A stretch of DNA of 64,000 nt from Asterias rubens (GCF_902459465.1 NC_047063.1:2976001-3040000); one strand, 5' to 3'; shown: positions 52,901 to 63,078, counted from the stretch's first letter. The notes: generated from the sequence alone by a model not told the origin. A program made the numbers and translations.

Positions 52901-55603
52901 TCTGACGGGTGGTAACACACAATCGTATCACCATCAGCTGTTTCTACTATTGCATGACTTCTGAAACAAACACAGTAAATCTTTTGGTTATACTGTTTGA
53001 CATTTCAATTTTGACTGTGCAGCCTAATTTGTAGCCAGAAATGGGAATAGCCCATCTGTACAAGTGCCATTTAAAGACAGTGGACACTATTGGTAATTGT
53101 CAAAGACCAGTCTTCTCACTTGTTGTTTCTCCACATATGCATAACATAACAAACCTATAAAAATTTGAGCTCAATCGGTTGTCAAAGTTGCGAGAAAATA
53201 ATGAAAGAAAAAACACCCTTGTCACACAAAGTTGTGTGCTTTATACAGATGCTTGATTTCGAGACCTCAAATTCTAAGTCTGAGGTCTCAAAATCAAATT
53301 CGTGGAAAATTACTTCTTTCTCGAAAACTACGTTTACTTCAGAGGGAGCCATTTCTCACTATACTGTCAACAGCTCCCCATTACTCGTTACCAAATAAGG
53401 TTTTATGGTAATAATTATTTTGAGTAATTACCAATAGTGTCCACTGCCTTTAATTAGCCTTTTTACCATACTGTTTGACATTTCAATTTTGACTGTGCAG
53501 CCTAATTTGTAGCCAGAAATGGGAATAGCCCATTTGTACAAGTGTCATTTATAAAAATAAACAACAAAGCACTGAGTACAGATATTATAATTTATAGTTA
53601 TAGACCCATTGCAAAATGCATTAAAACCTCTGCTGTCTGCCATTTTTGGTGTCAAAAACACCTACAAAAGGATAGTACAAGTCTACGCACCTCCGAACAA
53701 TGCAAGTCTAACAATTATGCCTTTTTGTGGGAGTCCATTCTTTTTGTGCATGTAATGACACCCAAAATGGTGGACAGGAGACGCATGTGTAAGTGCGTTG
53801 CGCCTTGTAACATCTGGGTCTTTACTCACCCGTCTGTCTGAATAAATTGTGTGCTGCTGAAACATCTACACAGTAAAGTTTCTGGAAATAAAATAAAAAC
53901 TGGATGAGTTTCTATATGGTTTCACAATTCTTGTGAAACACTGCCCGTTCTTGAAGATTCATTTCACAGGATCAGTCACAGCAGGCAGTTTGTTTGTATT
54001 TTCTGAATCTGCTGTAGTGTAAACATCACATAAAAATGCCACGTTATATTATTATATAATAGTTGCGATAATCATAACCCTCCATCCTCCCAACGGATGG
54101 AGGGTAGCGATTGTTGTAGCAACTAATGTACCATGTGTATACAGCAATCACTTGCGGTCCTACTAAAAGCCGACAACAAGTCGACAACAAGTCCAGAGCG
54201 CCGACACCACGCCGACAACAAGTTTTAAATACCTCAAACACGGCAAATAAACCATAGATATATTAGAACTATGTGTGCTCTGTAAAATAAACATAAATTT
54301 AATGGAAAAACTTCACGAAAAGTGTGAATTTTTAACCACAAAAAAAATTAACTTACACGGAAATTGGTCGGACGCCATCTTGGCTTAAAAACCGTGTTTG
54401 GACCAGTCCATTATAATGCGGGTAGATTTAGCGCTTATTAACAACAGAGGGCGGGCGTCATGTGAAGACATTCACTGCAGTGTGCACAGTTGAAGGTCTT
54501 TACATGACGCCCGCCCTCTATTGCTAATTCTGTCTTACCCGCATCCTAATGGACTGGTCCAAACACGGTTTTTAAGCCAAGATGGCGTCCGACCAATTTC
54601 CGTGTAAGTTAAACAAAATTCTGGTTAAAAATTCACACTTTTCGTGAAGTTTTTCCATTAAATTTGTGATGATATTACAAAGCACACATAGTTCTAAAAT
54701 CTATGGTTTATTTGCCATTTTTAAGATATTTAAAACTTGTTGTCGGCGTGTTGTCGGCGCTCTGGACTTGTTGTCGGCGTTGTCGGCTTGTAGTAGGACC
54801 CACCAATTGTAATGTGATGTGATCGAACTAACACTGGACTGACTGCAGCAGGCCCGACCGTAGCCATAGCATACTGCATAGTGCTCAGTGTTGGGTCTGT
54901 CAACTAACGACCGAACAGGCCCCTGGGTGTGGCGTAGGCAGCATGCTATACCATTTCCAGCAATAGACAGGAATCCCCAAATACAACCCAAATAAAAGTA
55001 ATAATGAATATATTTTAAATTTAATACAAATTCTTTATTTTTTATTAATTAATGCAATAATTATATATAAATAAATATTTGGTTAACACCATGAGGACGT
55101 CACTAGCTGGAACTGCTGAGACTGTAGTGTAAAGTGTGAGGCACAAGCACTGAGCTAACTGACAAACATGACAAAGCATGCAGAATGGAACAAACTACCA
55201 CAGGATATCCAACTAGTATTACATTAGTATTTTTAAGAGTAAACTTCAAGCTATGGATATGGGTAACATCATCAGGGGGGCTCACTTCATGTAAATCATT
55301 GCTGCACGTGTACATCCCGATATGTGGAGATTGTGCAGTTAACCACCAGAACCAGAACCAGATCACTGATCTGATCAGTGGGTCAGGGATTCATTTTTCA
55401 GCAGTTCAGGGCGCAATTTCATTCAATCATGGCTCTGCTTACTGCGGAATTCTACGCTTACGTATCATCATGATCATGGAGGTAGAATGGTCAAGTTACT
55501 CACCTGCAGATGGTCCCAATAAATGTTTGCTGCCAGTACCTAGTCGATAAAGATTAAAGAAGGATAAACAATTTTTAGACAATCTTGCCATGTGGGCTGC
55601 CAT
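49910..55603 (-). CDS. MRPL42: Mitochondrial ribosomal protein L42 (mL42)
   Basis: Six coding exons on the - strand, from 5' to 3': 55504-55603, 53830-53881, 52876-52960, 52152-52184, 50781-50905 and 49910-49970. Every junction is GT-AG and the phases fit, giving 151 residues; the human protein has 142. Exon 1 encodes a basic, hydroxyl-rich presequence ([16 protein letters not shown]) typical of mitochondrial import. The conserved parts are [39 protein letters not shown] and NPPRDR, which match human [26 protein letters not shown] and NPPKDR. The protein belongs to the large subunit of the mitochondrial ribosome. The exons are too short to stand out as open frames and were joined by splice sites and similarity. 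Introns contain a 645-bp palindrome (54156-54800), a MITE and LINE fragments. Confidence 0.93.
50135..50410. mobile_element. GGGCCCAATTTCAT-family MITE, diverged
   Basis: Ends 'ggcccaattccatgg' and 'agagccataattgggccc', with internal 'gcttac' motifs. It lies in the last MRPL42 intron. Confidence 0.55.
50415..50710. repeat. Diverged TCCTAACTTAGGA repeat
   Basis: Repeated 'agtcctaacttaggactagt' and 'gttaggactaaccctatc' motifs with 'gatttcacgaag' in the middle and 'ggtgaaatcaac' at the end. It is related to the complete foldback at 55999-56191. Confidence 0.5.
51373..51488. repeat. Foldback hairpin with internal tandem
   Basis: Inverted repeat 'gtctccaattgacaatgatc' and 'gatcaatgtcaattggagac'. 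The left arm contains two tandem copies of 'taaggctgtaaatacatgc'. It lies in an MRPL42 intron. Confidence 0.75.
51780..52019. repeat. Inverted repeat with ~60-bp arms
   Basis: The left arm (51780-51840, 'ttttcaaagcttcattactc' and 'aaatcttacctgca') pairs with the right arm (51960-52019, 'tgcaggtaagattt' and 'gagttatgaagctttgaaaa'). The spacer is about 120 bp. Probably a MITE or foldback element. Confidence 0.65.
52240..52444 (+). mobile_element. LINE 3' end fragment
   Basis: The frame reads [12 protein letters not shown], then [11 protein letters not shown] and a stop, the usual C-terminus of a CR1/L2-type reverse transcriptase. It is followed by 'ggcgctatataaatacc' and an ATT microsatellite tail. 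The 5' end is truncated. It lies in an MRPL42 intron, antisense to the gene. Confidence 0.7.
52684..52793. repeat. 28-bp minisatellite, four units
   Basis: Four near-identical 28-bp units built on 'gtctattgccccataacttg' plus 'taacattg'. It lies between the third and fourth coding exons of MRPL42. Confidence 0.9.
52987..53552. repeat. 85-bp direct repeats flanking a MITE
   Basis: The sequence 'atactgtttgacatttcaat' through 'gggaatagccc' to 'gtgccattt' occurs at about 52987-53071 and again at about 53468-53552, on either side of the MITE at 53071-53453. The copies differ at only a few bases. Confidence 0.8.
53071..53453. mobile_element. Complete AGGCAGTGGACAC-family MITE
   Basis: TTAA lies at both ends (53071-53074 and 53450-53453). 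Left terminus 'agacagtggacactattgg', right terminus 'ccaatagtgtccactgcct'. It has the same palindromic interior as the other copies. Confidence 0.85.
54156..54800. mobile_element. 645-bp palindromic foldback element
   Basis: The arms are about 300 bp each and meet at 'cactgcagtg' near 54477. The ends read 'ggtcctactaaaagccgaca' and 'gttgtcggcttgtagtaggac'. Each outer arm has several 'gccgacaacaag' repeats, and each inner arm has 'aagatggcgtccgaccaatt' and 'agggcgggcgtcatgt'. The arms are highly similar but not identical. It lies in MRPL42 intron 1. It contains no transposase, and its superfamily is not identified. Confidence 0.85.
55165..55270 (+). mobile_element. Short LINE C-terminal fragment
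   Basis: The frame reads [13 protein letters not shown] before a stop, resembling the end of LINE reverse transcriptase proteins. It is heavily decayed. It lies in MRPL42 intron 1. Confidence 0.4.
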
Positions 55604-56472
55604 CTTGAAAAGTGGAGGTCTTCTGTAGCGCCCTCTATAGGCTTGACAACTTTATCAACACGATACTGCATGCCCCACCCACCATCGCGATGCATCGGTT
55701 TCGTGTCCGCTGATTGGCTAAGCTAGATTCCTTTTCAGAATGTAGTGGTCGGACTAATTAATTAGTTTGTTTGATTATAACAAATAAAATAAAAACTTGA
55801 CTAATTATATTTGGAATAAGAATAACCTAAACAATGGTTTTGTTGTTTCGTCAATCCGCAAGTTTATTTATTAATTAAAATACCAAATAGTAATTGCCAA
55901 TATATTTGCTCAGAACAGTGTGGGACATGGAATCAGTTGAAACAAAGTAAACTTTATGAAACTTTGGCTGGTGTGCTCAGACAAGTTTTTATGCTTTTCT
56001 TGGGTGGATTTCACAATAGTCCTAACTTAGGACTAGTCCTAGGCAATGCTGAGATCTCTCAGCTAGGCTGAGAGATAGGACCAGTCCTAAGTTAGGATGA
56101 GTTACTGGTCCTAACTTAGGACTAGTCCTATCTCTTAGCATTTCTTAAGAGTAGTCCTAAGTTAGGACTACCTTTGTGAAATCCACCCAAGGAGTGAGAG
56201 TGGTAACCACTCAGTCAGTGGATTGACTGCGTGGCTGGAAATTCTGCCCCCCCCCCCAGTCCTCGGCCGGAGATTCTGTGACCCCTGTTCTGATAAGTGA
56301 ATATAGCGCCCTCTTTTTAATTTCCCATAGGGGTCAGAATCATTACCCGAGTGTGGGCAGAATCTCCACCTGGACAGAATCTACCACACTGGCACGTTAG
56401 GCCGAGTCTCACAGGTTCAAATCTTGCTCTCTTTGTTCGAACAGTAAAAATACTTTTTTAAGAAAACTTCAA
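55604..56472. other. Intergenic DNA upstream of MRPL42
   Basis: The MRPL42 promoter should lie just right of 55603; 'agcgccctctatagg' is near it but no TATA box is clear. It contains the foldback at 55999-56191, a C-run at 56248 and a tRNA T-arm-like fragment 'caggttcaaatcttg' near 56412. Confidence 0.45.
55999..56191. mobile_element. TGGGTGGATTTCACA foldback MITE
   Basis: Outer inverted ends 'cttgggtggatttcaca' and 'tgtgaaatccacccaag'. The interior has repeated small palindromes 'tcctaacttagga'. A diverged relative lies at 50415-50710. Confidence 0.8.
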
Positions 56473-56694
56473 ATGGCCTCTCAGGGCTACCATAAACATG
56501 GCTGTGCCACATGCCACTCGGAATACACTGGTTCCGCAGCCAGGATTGTGCGAAAATGGTGCCGCAAAGAAGGACACCACTTGAATTTCACACATGATGC
56601 TATTTGCAAGCGCGGCATGCACGTGAGTTGTAAATCGTGGATTGGGTGTGCTGATGAAGTGATTCTCTCTGATCTATTCTACAATTTTGACTAA
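56473..56694 (+). CDS. Small Cys/His-rich open frame, unproven
   Basis: A 73-residue frame beginning MASQGYHKHGCATCHSEY has seven cysteines and seven histidines but no zinc-finger spacing that I recognise. It has a start in reasonable context (aaATGG) and no evident splice partners. It could be a species-specific small protein, an exon or a chance frame. Confidence 0.2.
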   Translation: MASQGYHKHGCATCHSEYTGSAARIVRKWCRKEGHHLNFTHDAICKRGMHVSCKSWIGCADEVILSDLFYNFD

Positions 56695-57091
56695 TTTTCA
56701 GTTTATTTAAGCAGTCACTGATTCGTAGAAAGTCTTCTTTACACTTCGAAGGTAAGTATGTGCACATTCACGTCAAAATTGTCATTATTCCTTGTGAGAT
56801 ATACGGATGTTTTTTTGTACCCATTTCCAGAAGTTCTAAACCACCGTGACCATGTCCCTGACCACGCACGGCGCTTTGATCTCAATGGATGGATTGAATG
56901 ACGACGACGACCACACGTGGACGAGAAATAAAAGAACTAAAAATTATAAAATTGCTTGTTTGAAGTTTAAGTTTAATTGTGTCTTCGCACTCTAGCCTTT
57001 TTATTTTGCCTTCATCACTTATGTCGATGATGAATGTAACCAAGCAATTGTTACCCGTCCCCAATGAAAAATGAGTAATTCTGGTCATTTC

Positions 57092-57294
57092 GTACCAAAG
57101 TCGACTCTACCCAAGTCAACTCATAATACCTAAAGTCAACTCATTCCCGAGTCAACTCGTACCCGAGTCAACTCGTACCCGAGTCAACTCGTACCCGAGT
57201 CAACTCGTACCCGAGCCAACTCGTACCCGAGCCAACTCGTACCCGAGCCAACTCGTACCCGAGTCAACTTGTACCCGAGTCAACTTGTACCCAA
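57092..57294. repeat. 16-bp minisatellite, about twelve units
   Basis: The unit is 'gagtcaactcgtaccc', with runs of variant units (gagcc in three in a row, acttg in the last two). The first units are more degenerate. Isolated 'gtcaactc' motifs also occur at 57588-57625. Confidence 0.9.
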
Positions 57295-57859
57295 ATAAAT
57301 GTTTACCAAATTTGGGGGTTTCCTAGTAGTAGTAAGTAAGTACTGATAAATATTGTAGTTCAATTTATTTATTCATATTGTAAAATCATACATTTATCTA
57401 TTTATTGTTGCAATTGTTTTCCTTTTCTTGTTTCTTTTTCATATTGCAGGTAACAAACAGAATAAGTGAATAACTCAATTATAATAGAATTAAATAAATA
57501 TTTGTTTTTAATGATTTTTTTTTCTTTCCGAAAAAGAACATAAGATCTTACACAAATTTGTATTGGGTTAGGGGGTCCTACTACTTGCCGTCAACTCGCG
57601 GTCAACTCACTCTCGCCGTCAACTTCTCCAATATACATTAAAAATCCACAAAAGCAAGCATAAAACTGTTAAATATCAACTCAAAGAGAATTCGCGTCAG
57701 TGTTAGGTCATATTTCGTAATGAAATTTTTTTCTTTTTTCTCGTGAACAAATAATCTCTTAGCAGCAAAACTGTCATACGTGAATGAATTTGTACGGTTG
57801 ATGAGACCATGGAGTTGAGACGAAAAAAACGATTTGAAACAAACCTTCGGTTTTTTTTA

Positions 57860-58044
57860 ATAGGCAGTGGAAACTATTGGTAATTACTCAAAATAATTAT
57901 AAGCATAAAACCTTTCTTGGTAGCGAGTAATGGAGAGAGGTTGATAGTATAAAACATTGTGAGAAACGGCTCCCTCTGAAGTGACGTAGTTTTCGAGAAA
58001 GAAATAATTTTCTGCAAACTTGATTTCGAGACCTCAGATTTAAG
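57860..58044. mobile_element. Truncated AGGCAGTGGACAC-family MITE
   Basis: The left half is present from 'aggcagtggaaactattgg' to the central 'gatttcgagacctcagattt', where it stops and unrelated sequence begins. Confidence 0.7.
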
Positions 58045-58485
58045 GGTTGTTAGTTTTTTAACTTTGCAGTGGGAAAGCTCACAAAATCAGTCACGCATGT
58101 TGTTAACAAATAAACACTCCACGCTCATAAATTTTCGTAGCAAGGGACCCTGGCTACATTTTGGCCGTGTGAAAAGGGCCCCAAGGCAGAAGCCATGTGT
58201 GTAGAGATTCACGTCCTAGGCAAAACCTAGAACTGTGGAAGTTTGTTCAAACTGTTGTCTGTATGAATCTCATCATTAATAATGTCGTTATCAGGATGTA
58301 CAAAATCTAATAATAGAAATCTTTTGCCCTTCGTATAGGTAGTTCTATTTTGACGAAGAACACAACACCAGAACTATAAATAGAAAGCTGACTATAAACC
58401 CCTTGCTTTGAGTGCCCCTCTCTCAATTGAGTAAACTGTGTGTTCTCTTCCTGCTGCAGGTTGTTGCAGAAAACTCTCTGTCAAG

Positions 58486-59980
58486 ATGAGTAACAAAGGT
58501 AGGTGTCAGGATAAACTATTATCGTGAATTTTTCAGTTGCACAAACTATGTGACACCCCTTGTGTGTACTTCTTTTCATATCCAAAACGCTGTAACTCTT
58601 ACCCTAACTTTGTATTACTCTTGCAGGTAGATCACAAGGGGTGATAAATAAATGTTGCAAAATATGCATCGCAAATTGGATCGCAAAATTTGCGATAATA
58701 ATAATAATAAGACATTTGTAAAGCGCCTAATGCAAAAGCCTCTAAGCGCATTAAAGAAACAACAAAATAAACAATTAGAGAAAGATACAAGATACAAATA
58801 GGCAAATTACAAACAAGAAGCTTTAAACAAATGAGTTTTCAACAAGGACTTAAAACATTGTAAAGTATTAGCTTGGCGATGCACTTTTTATAATTGCATC
58901 GCAAATTGCGATGCGATACAGGCGAAATTGTTCACTGACACATAACCACAGATATTGTATGTTACAGCGCCAGGAGCGTTAATTATTATCATAACATAAT
59001 TAACAATTATGAAATATTTAAAGCAATTGCTTCAAGAATAAAGATCAAGCAAATGAGTCACTAAAAGTCACTCAGGTTGAACATCACATTACCCTGCAGA
59101 TTTTTTTCTGTTCAGGAAAAAGAAATTAATGCAGTTGTCATGATAAATTTGTCTATTGTTTCACGTTTCAGATGTGAAGTGCTACAGGTGTTCGAACCTT
59201 GGCCACTTTGCCAAAGAATGCCCCAACCCTGATACTGGCAAATCCGGGAACTCTGGTGGTGAGTAAAAACTTCATCTCAGATCCCTTTGGTTGCGTTTTA
59301 TTTCCAGTAAATAATGTGATAGTGAGGATCATTGATTGACAAATGAATAGACTGATTGCGCAAGCCATGTCAGGAGACTTATAGAGGGTTTCATACATCA
59401 ACAAACGAGGGGGTCCAACATAAGGAAAGGTTTGCGGCAACGCCATGTAATTACTATCTCTATTCAGAACCACCCCAACTCATTGACAGACACTACATGG
59501 TGTTACCGCAAACCTTTCCATATCTTATTTCCACCATGCAAAGTTTCAAATCGTACTTGGGTCCAACATAGGAAAGTGCCATTGTTGTAAAGAACATGAC
59601 GATTGTTGCATTTGTTTATTTGATCAAGACTTTCAGTCTTGAAGTATTGGCATGTGATGTATTACTTGTTAAATTATAAAACGTGCGTTTCACAACATGA
59701 ATTAAAGTGAAGTGTTCAGCTAGAAAAACGTCTTCCCACATTGGTTTTTCAGTTGTGCCATGGTAATTTGAAAAGCACAGAAGAAGGTCAGGCGTTCTGG
59801 CATTTCCAAACTGCAGTAAGATGCCTGGGTTCAACATGACATTGGCCTGCTGATGTATGTTTTTCTCTGATCAGGTTTTTCCCATTTCAGGTGGTGACTG
59901 TTACAAGTGTGGAGAAGCTGGCCACTTTGCCCGTGATTGCCAAAAGTCGTCTAATTACAATTCTGGCGGCAACAATGCTG
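58486..59980 (+). CDS. CCHC zinc-knuckle protein, 5' part (CNBP/HEXBP-like)
   Basis: Three exons are visible: 58486-58498, 59172-59258 and 59891-59980, all joined in phase 1. They encode [17 protein letters not shown] and onward for 63 residues, with two zinc knuckles of the C-x2-C-x4-H-x4-C type ([14 protein letters not shown] and [14 protein letters not shown]). Each knuckle has its own exon and is followed by a Gly/Ser/Asn linker. This fits single-stranded nucleic-acid-binding proteins such as CNBP and HEXBP. A Vasa-type helicase N-terminus with knuckles is another possibility. The last exon ends in a donor (gctg|gtgagt) with no further knuckle in the window, so the gene continues beyond 64000, across the transposon cluster at 60.1-63.9 kb. 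Confidence 0.75.
58665..58908 (-). mobile_element. 5'-truncated LINE end with 14-bp flanking repeat
   Basis: On the - strand the frame contains [13 protein letters not shown] and a stop, then 'gcgctttacaaatgtc' and an ATT microsatellite tail (+ strand 58695-58709). 'tgcatcgcaaattg' occurs at 58665-58678 and 58895-58908 and looks like a target-site duplication. It lies in intron 1 of the zinc-knuckle gene, antisense to it. Confidence 0.65.
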
Positions 59981-60209
59981 GTGAGTGATTTACAACTGTT
60001 TCAGACTCGAATAGATTAGGACTAGATTGGACTCTCGGTCGATCTGATACTTTTTTGCTTTCAGACAGGCGGACTTAAAGGAACACGTTGCCTTGGATCG
60101 GTCGAGTTGGTCTTTGAAAAGCGTTTGTAACCGTTTGTTATAAAATGCATATGATTAGAAAGATATTTTTAACCCTAACTCCCAACCAGCCTTTTTTTTT
60201 AACCTTCCC

Positions 60210-60345
60210 CAATCCATCAATTTCCAACATGTATAGTGCTATTGCTAATTCACTGGACCTCACCCATCAAACTCCAACAGTACATTTGCAATAGCAGTAC
60301 CTAATCCATCAAAGTCCAACTGTTGGATATTGGTGGAGTGGGTAT
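60210..60345 (+). repeat. Degenerate ~45-bp-period array, left part
   Basis: Three units headed by 'ccatcaaagtccaac'-like text start at 60214, 60264 and 60306, followed by 'tgcaatagcagtaccta'. They match four units on the other side of the transposase gene. Confidence 0.6.
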
Positions 60346-60574
60346 CCTTGGTACTGTGCAAAGAATATAGAGGGGGGTTTGATGTTTACACAGCCCTTCA
60401 AAATCTAACAACTCTGAGCAGTATTTTATTAGGTAATTTTTTTTTTTGGGGGGGGGGCTCAGACCAATTATGTGTTTATGGTGTCGCACATGTTCTGAGA
60501 TTCAGCGACTAAAACAGTTGCTGTTTCACATAACAATTGAACATCACTGCCCCTTTTTTTTTTTTTTTTGGTGG

Positions 60575-60656
60575 GGAATGAAGGAGACTTTGAATGAAGG
60601 AGACTTCGATTGAAGGAGACTTCGAATGAAGGAGACTTCGATTGAAGGAGACTTCT
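60575..60656. repeat. 16-bp minisatellite, five units
   Basis: The unit 'gaatgaaggagacttc' is repeated about five times with alternating gaatg/gattg variants. It ends at the transposase stop region. Confidence 0.85.
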
Positions 60657-63078
60657 ACTCAGTAGTAGTAGTAGTGGCGGTGTCTTCGCTAGCGTGGTGA
60701 TATTTGATGAAGCACTGCCCTGGGCACAGGTTCACTCCACACACTGGGCAGCCTCGTCTTGTCGTCTTCGGCTTACCGGACTTCGTCACGTTGTTTTTTT
60801 GACGACAGTACTTGCAGTAGCGGGCGTGTCTTCCTGGCATCTTGTCCGAGAAGTGCCCCCTGATGTTGTGTGCCGGGACCGGTTGTGCACTTGATGATTG
60901 TCTTGCAGTCACCCCTCTAGCGTGTCCGTCAACGAGACTGGTAGCGATGGCCAGAGTGAACTGGGAGTGAGTCATCTTGTTCTCCACCTCCTCCCTGATG
61001 TTGTCACTATCACTGCCATCACTGAGGGCTCCGGCTGGATGGTGGTGCTTGTAGCAAAGCCACGCGTTGACTCTGGCAACATCAACCAAGAAGTACAGGA
61101 TGTTACGCCACCAGAACTGCGATTTCCGGGCGCAAGTATGGTAGGATCTTAGCTGGTCACCACGATCCACTCCTCCCATACACTTGGTGTAGTCCACCGC
61201 CTGAGGAGGAGCTGCAACTGTCTTCATCTTGCGGCGGCCAGTAGACGGGTCTGGACACCTACGTCTGAGGGTGTGGGTTACAGGATCCCTCCAGCCTTGG
61301 TGCGCTGATGAGAGGAGGGTCATCACTCGGCTGTCTTTCCAAGCGACGGCTGTCAACTGGCCATTCTGTCTGGTGTAGAAGGTACCCCTCGGAGCTTTTT
61401 GTAGGCGCTTCAACTTCAAACGGTTCAGGCTGGAAGGCTTTGTCGAGAAATCTGAAGGCAGGCAGACCTTTGCTGTTTCCTTTTACAGCCCCTGTGAGAT
61501 AGGTTCTCTTGGCAAGCAATGACCTTGCAAGGCTGACTGAGGTATAGAGCTTGTCGGTGAAGATGTGGTGATACACGTTCAGCTGATGTTTTGCACAGGC
61601 CATTGCTACGTCTGCCATCTTGGCAGGTCTATCACCATGCGGATGCACCATAAAGTTGAGGATGTACCCGCTGGCTGACTCGGCAATGGTGTAAATCTTG
61701 AAGCCCGCCCGGATTGGTTTGAGAGGCATAAAGAATTTCCGGACGCTAGCTTTGAAGCCTCTGTACTTAATCATTGCCTCGTCTATTGTAACCTCTCGGC
61801 CAGGGTTGAAGAGCTTTAGACAGGCGTGACGAACCTTATCCCACAAGGACTGCAGAGGGTAGAGGGGATGCTTCTTCTTTGTTGAGTAACGATGGGCCTT
61901 GTCGCGTATCAGATCTGGGTCCTTGGATGGATCAGCACAGGCCAAGTGCTCACTGATGGTGTCAAACGGGTGCCGTTTCATTGTGTTGGCGATGAGGGTG
62001 TTGCGAAGGCCGAGATGGGATGCCCAGTAATCCTTATAGTTGTTGATGCGGACGAGACTCATTAGCATATGGATTCCAAACCATGCCTTTACCTCTGGTA
62101 GGGAAGTGAGTGGTAGTCTCCGGGCTTTCAACTTGGTGTTGGTCCACTTGACTATCGCTGTCATGAGAAGCAGCGGAAAAAGCTTCAAGAGGTACTTCAC
62201 TGGTGTTGACTTCTTCCCGAAAGTTGGGCCTCTTGGTTTTCTCCCCTTGAAACTGTGGACTTGGATATTCTCCAGATGGCGGGTCCAACCCTGGTCGTCC
62301 GGCGCATAGTCCCTCTGGTAGGCGGAGGGGGGATCAGGGTCATCGTCTGAGTCAACCGGGGCTGGTGTTTGCTTCCTCTTCTTCTGTTTCTTCTTGGAAG
62401 AAGTTGGTGGCTCGATGGAGTCTTCTCCCTCTTCCCCTTCCGTCTGCGAGCTGCAGGAATCAGCAGGTGGCACGTCCACCGAATACTCTCCCTCATCACC
62501 TCCTGTCTCAAAGCTGTCCCCTCCCGTCTGTGAGCTGTAGGAATCAGCAGGGGCCGGTGTTTTCTTCCTTGGCTTGTTCTTCTTTTCCATCTTCTTGGAA
62601 GTAAATGGCTCGTCCACCGAATCCTCTCCCGTCTCGAAGCTGTCTTCGGCCTCAAAGCTGTCCCCACCACATTCGGCAGCCAGAGTGAAGGGTGAACTGC
62701 CTCTTGCCGCTGCAACAGCCTGGTCGAGGAAAGCTTCCTCCTCGCTCTCCGAGGTCTCCACCAGGGCTCTGTAAGACCTCCCCATCCTCATGCCGGCATC
62801 TTCCATGCTTGACCTGATGGCTGCTCTCAAGCGGCTGTTCTCTTCTTGGAGAAGTCTATCCATTCTAGCCGGGTCTTTGGAGGTGGGAAGGCGGGCCTTG
62901 CCTTTCCCCTTGCCTTTCCCCTTTCGTTTCCCCTTGCCTCCTCTCTTCTCTCCCGTCTCCTCTCCTTCATCTTTTTTCTCCTCTGCCGGGTCCTTCCCGA
63001 AGAAGATGACTGGACGAACATGTCTCGCTCTTCCACCGTCAAACTGAACTGAAGATTCTCCACCTCTCTATATGTCAT
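60655..63078 (-). pseudogene. piggyBac transposase, frameshifted twice
   Basis: Three reading-frame segments follow each other on the - strand: 63078-62830 (basic N-terminus starting MTYREVENLQFS), about 62863-61430 and about 61419-60655. The breaks lie near 62860-62890 and 61420-61445. The middle segment has a long acidic, low-complexity region and then the DDE_Tnp_1_7 core. The three catalytic aspartates are in VTIDEAMIKYRG, IFTDKLYTS and MGGVDRGDQL. The end is a cysteine-rich zinc-binding domain (CKYCRQKN, GCPVCGVNLCPGQCF) as in piggyBac/PGBD proteins. The product would catalyse TTAA-specific cut-and-paste transposition. As read, the gene is broken, unless the breaks are sequencing errors. 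Confidence 0.85.

Larger units (their letters stand above)
56695..58485. other. Region upstream of the zinc-knuckle gene
   Basis: It contains a possible non-coding exon ending at 'cttcgaag|gtaagtatg' (donor near 56753), the 16-bp minisatellite (57092-57294), a truncated MITE (57860-58044) and, just before the start codon, an acceptor 'cctgctgcag' ending near 58459. The non-coding exon link is a guess from splice signals. Confidence 0.35.

Noticed and set aside
54350-54390. ATGGCGTCCGACC on the - strand as the first MRPL42 exon
   Set aside because: It has a good start and donor, but joining it to the next exon creates TAA immediately. It is duplicated on the opposite strand inside a palindromic element. 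The exon at 55504-55603 gives a correct frame and a mitochondrial presequence.
62197-62715. 172-residue - strand frame within the transposase region
   Set aside because: It is an alternative frame of the acidic low-complexity part of the transposase.
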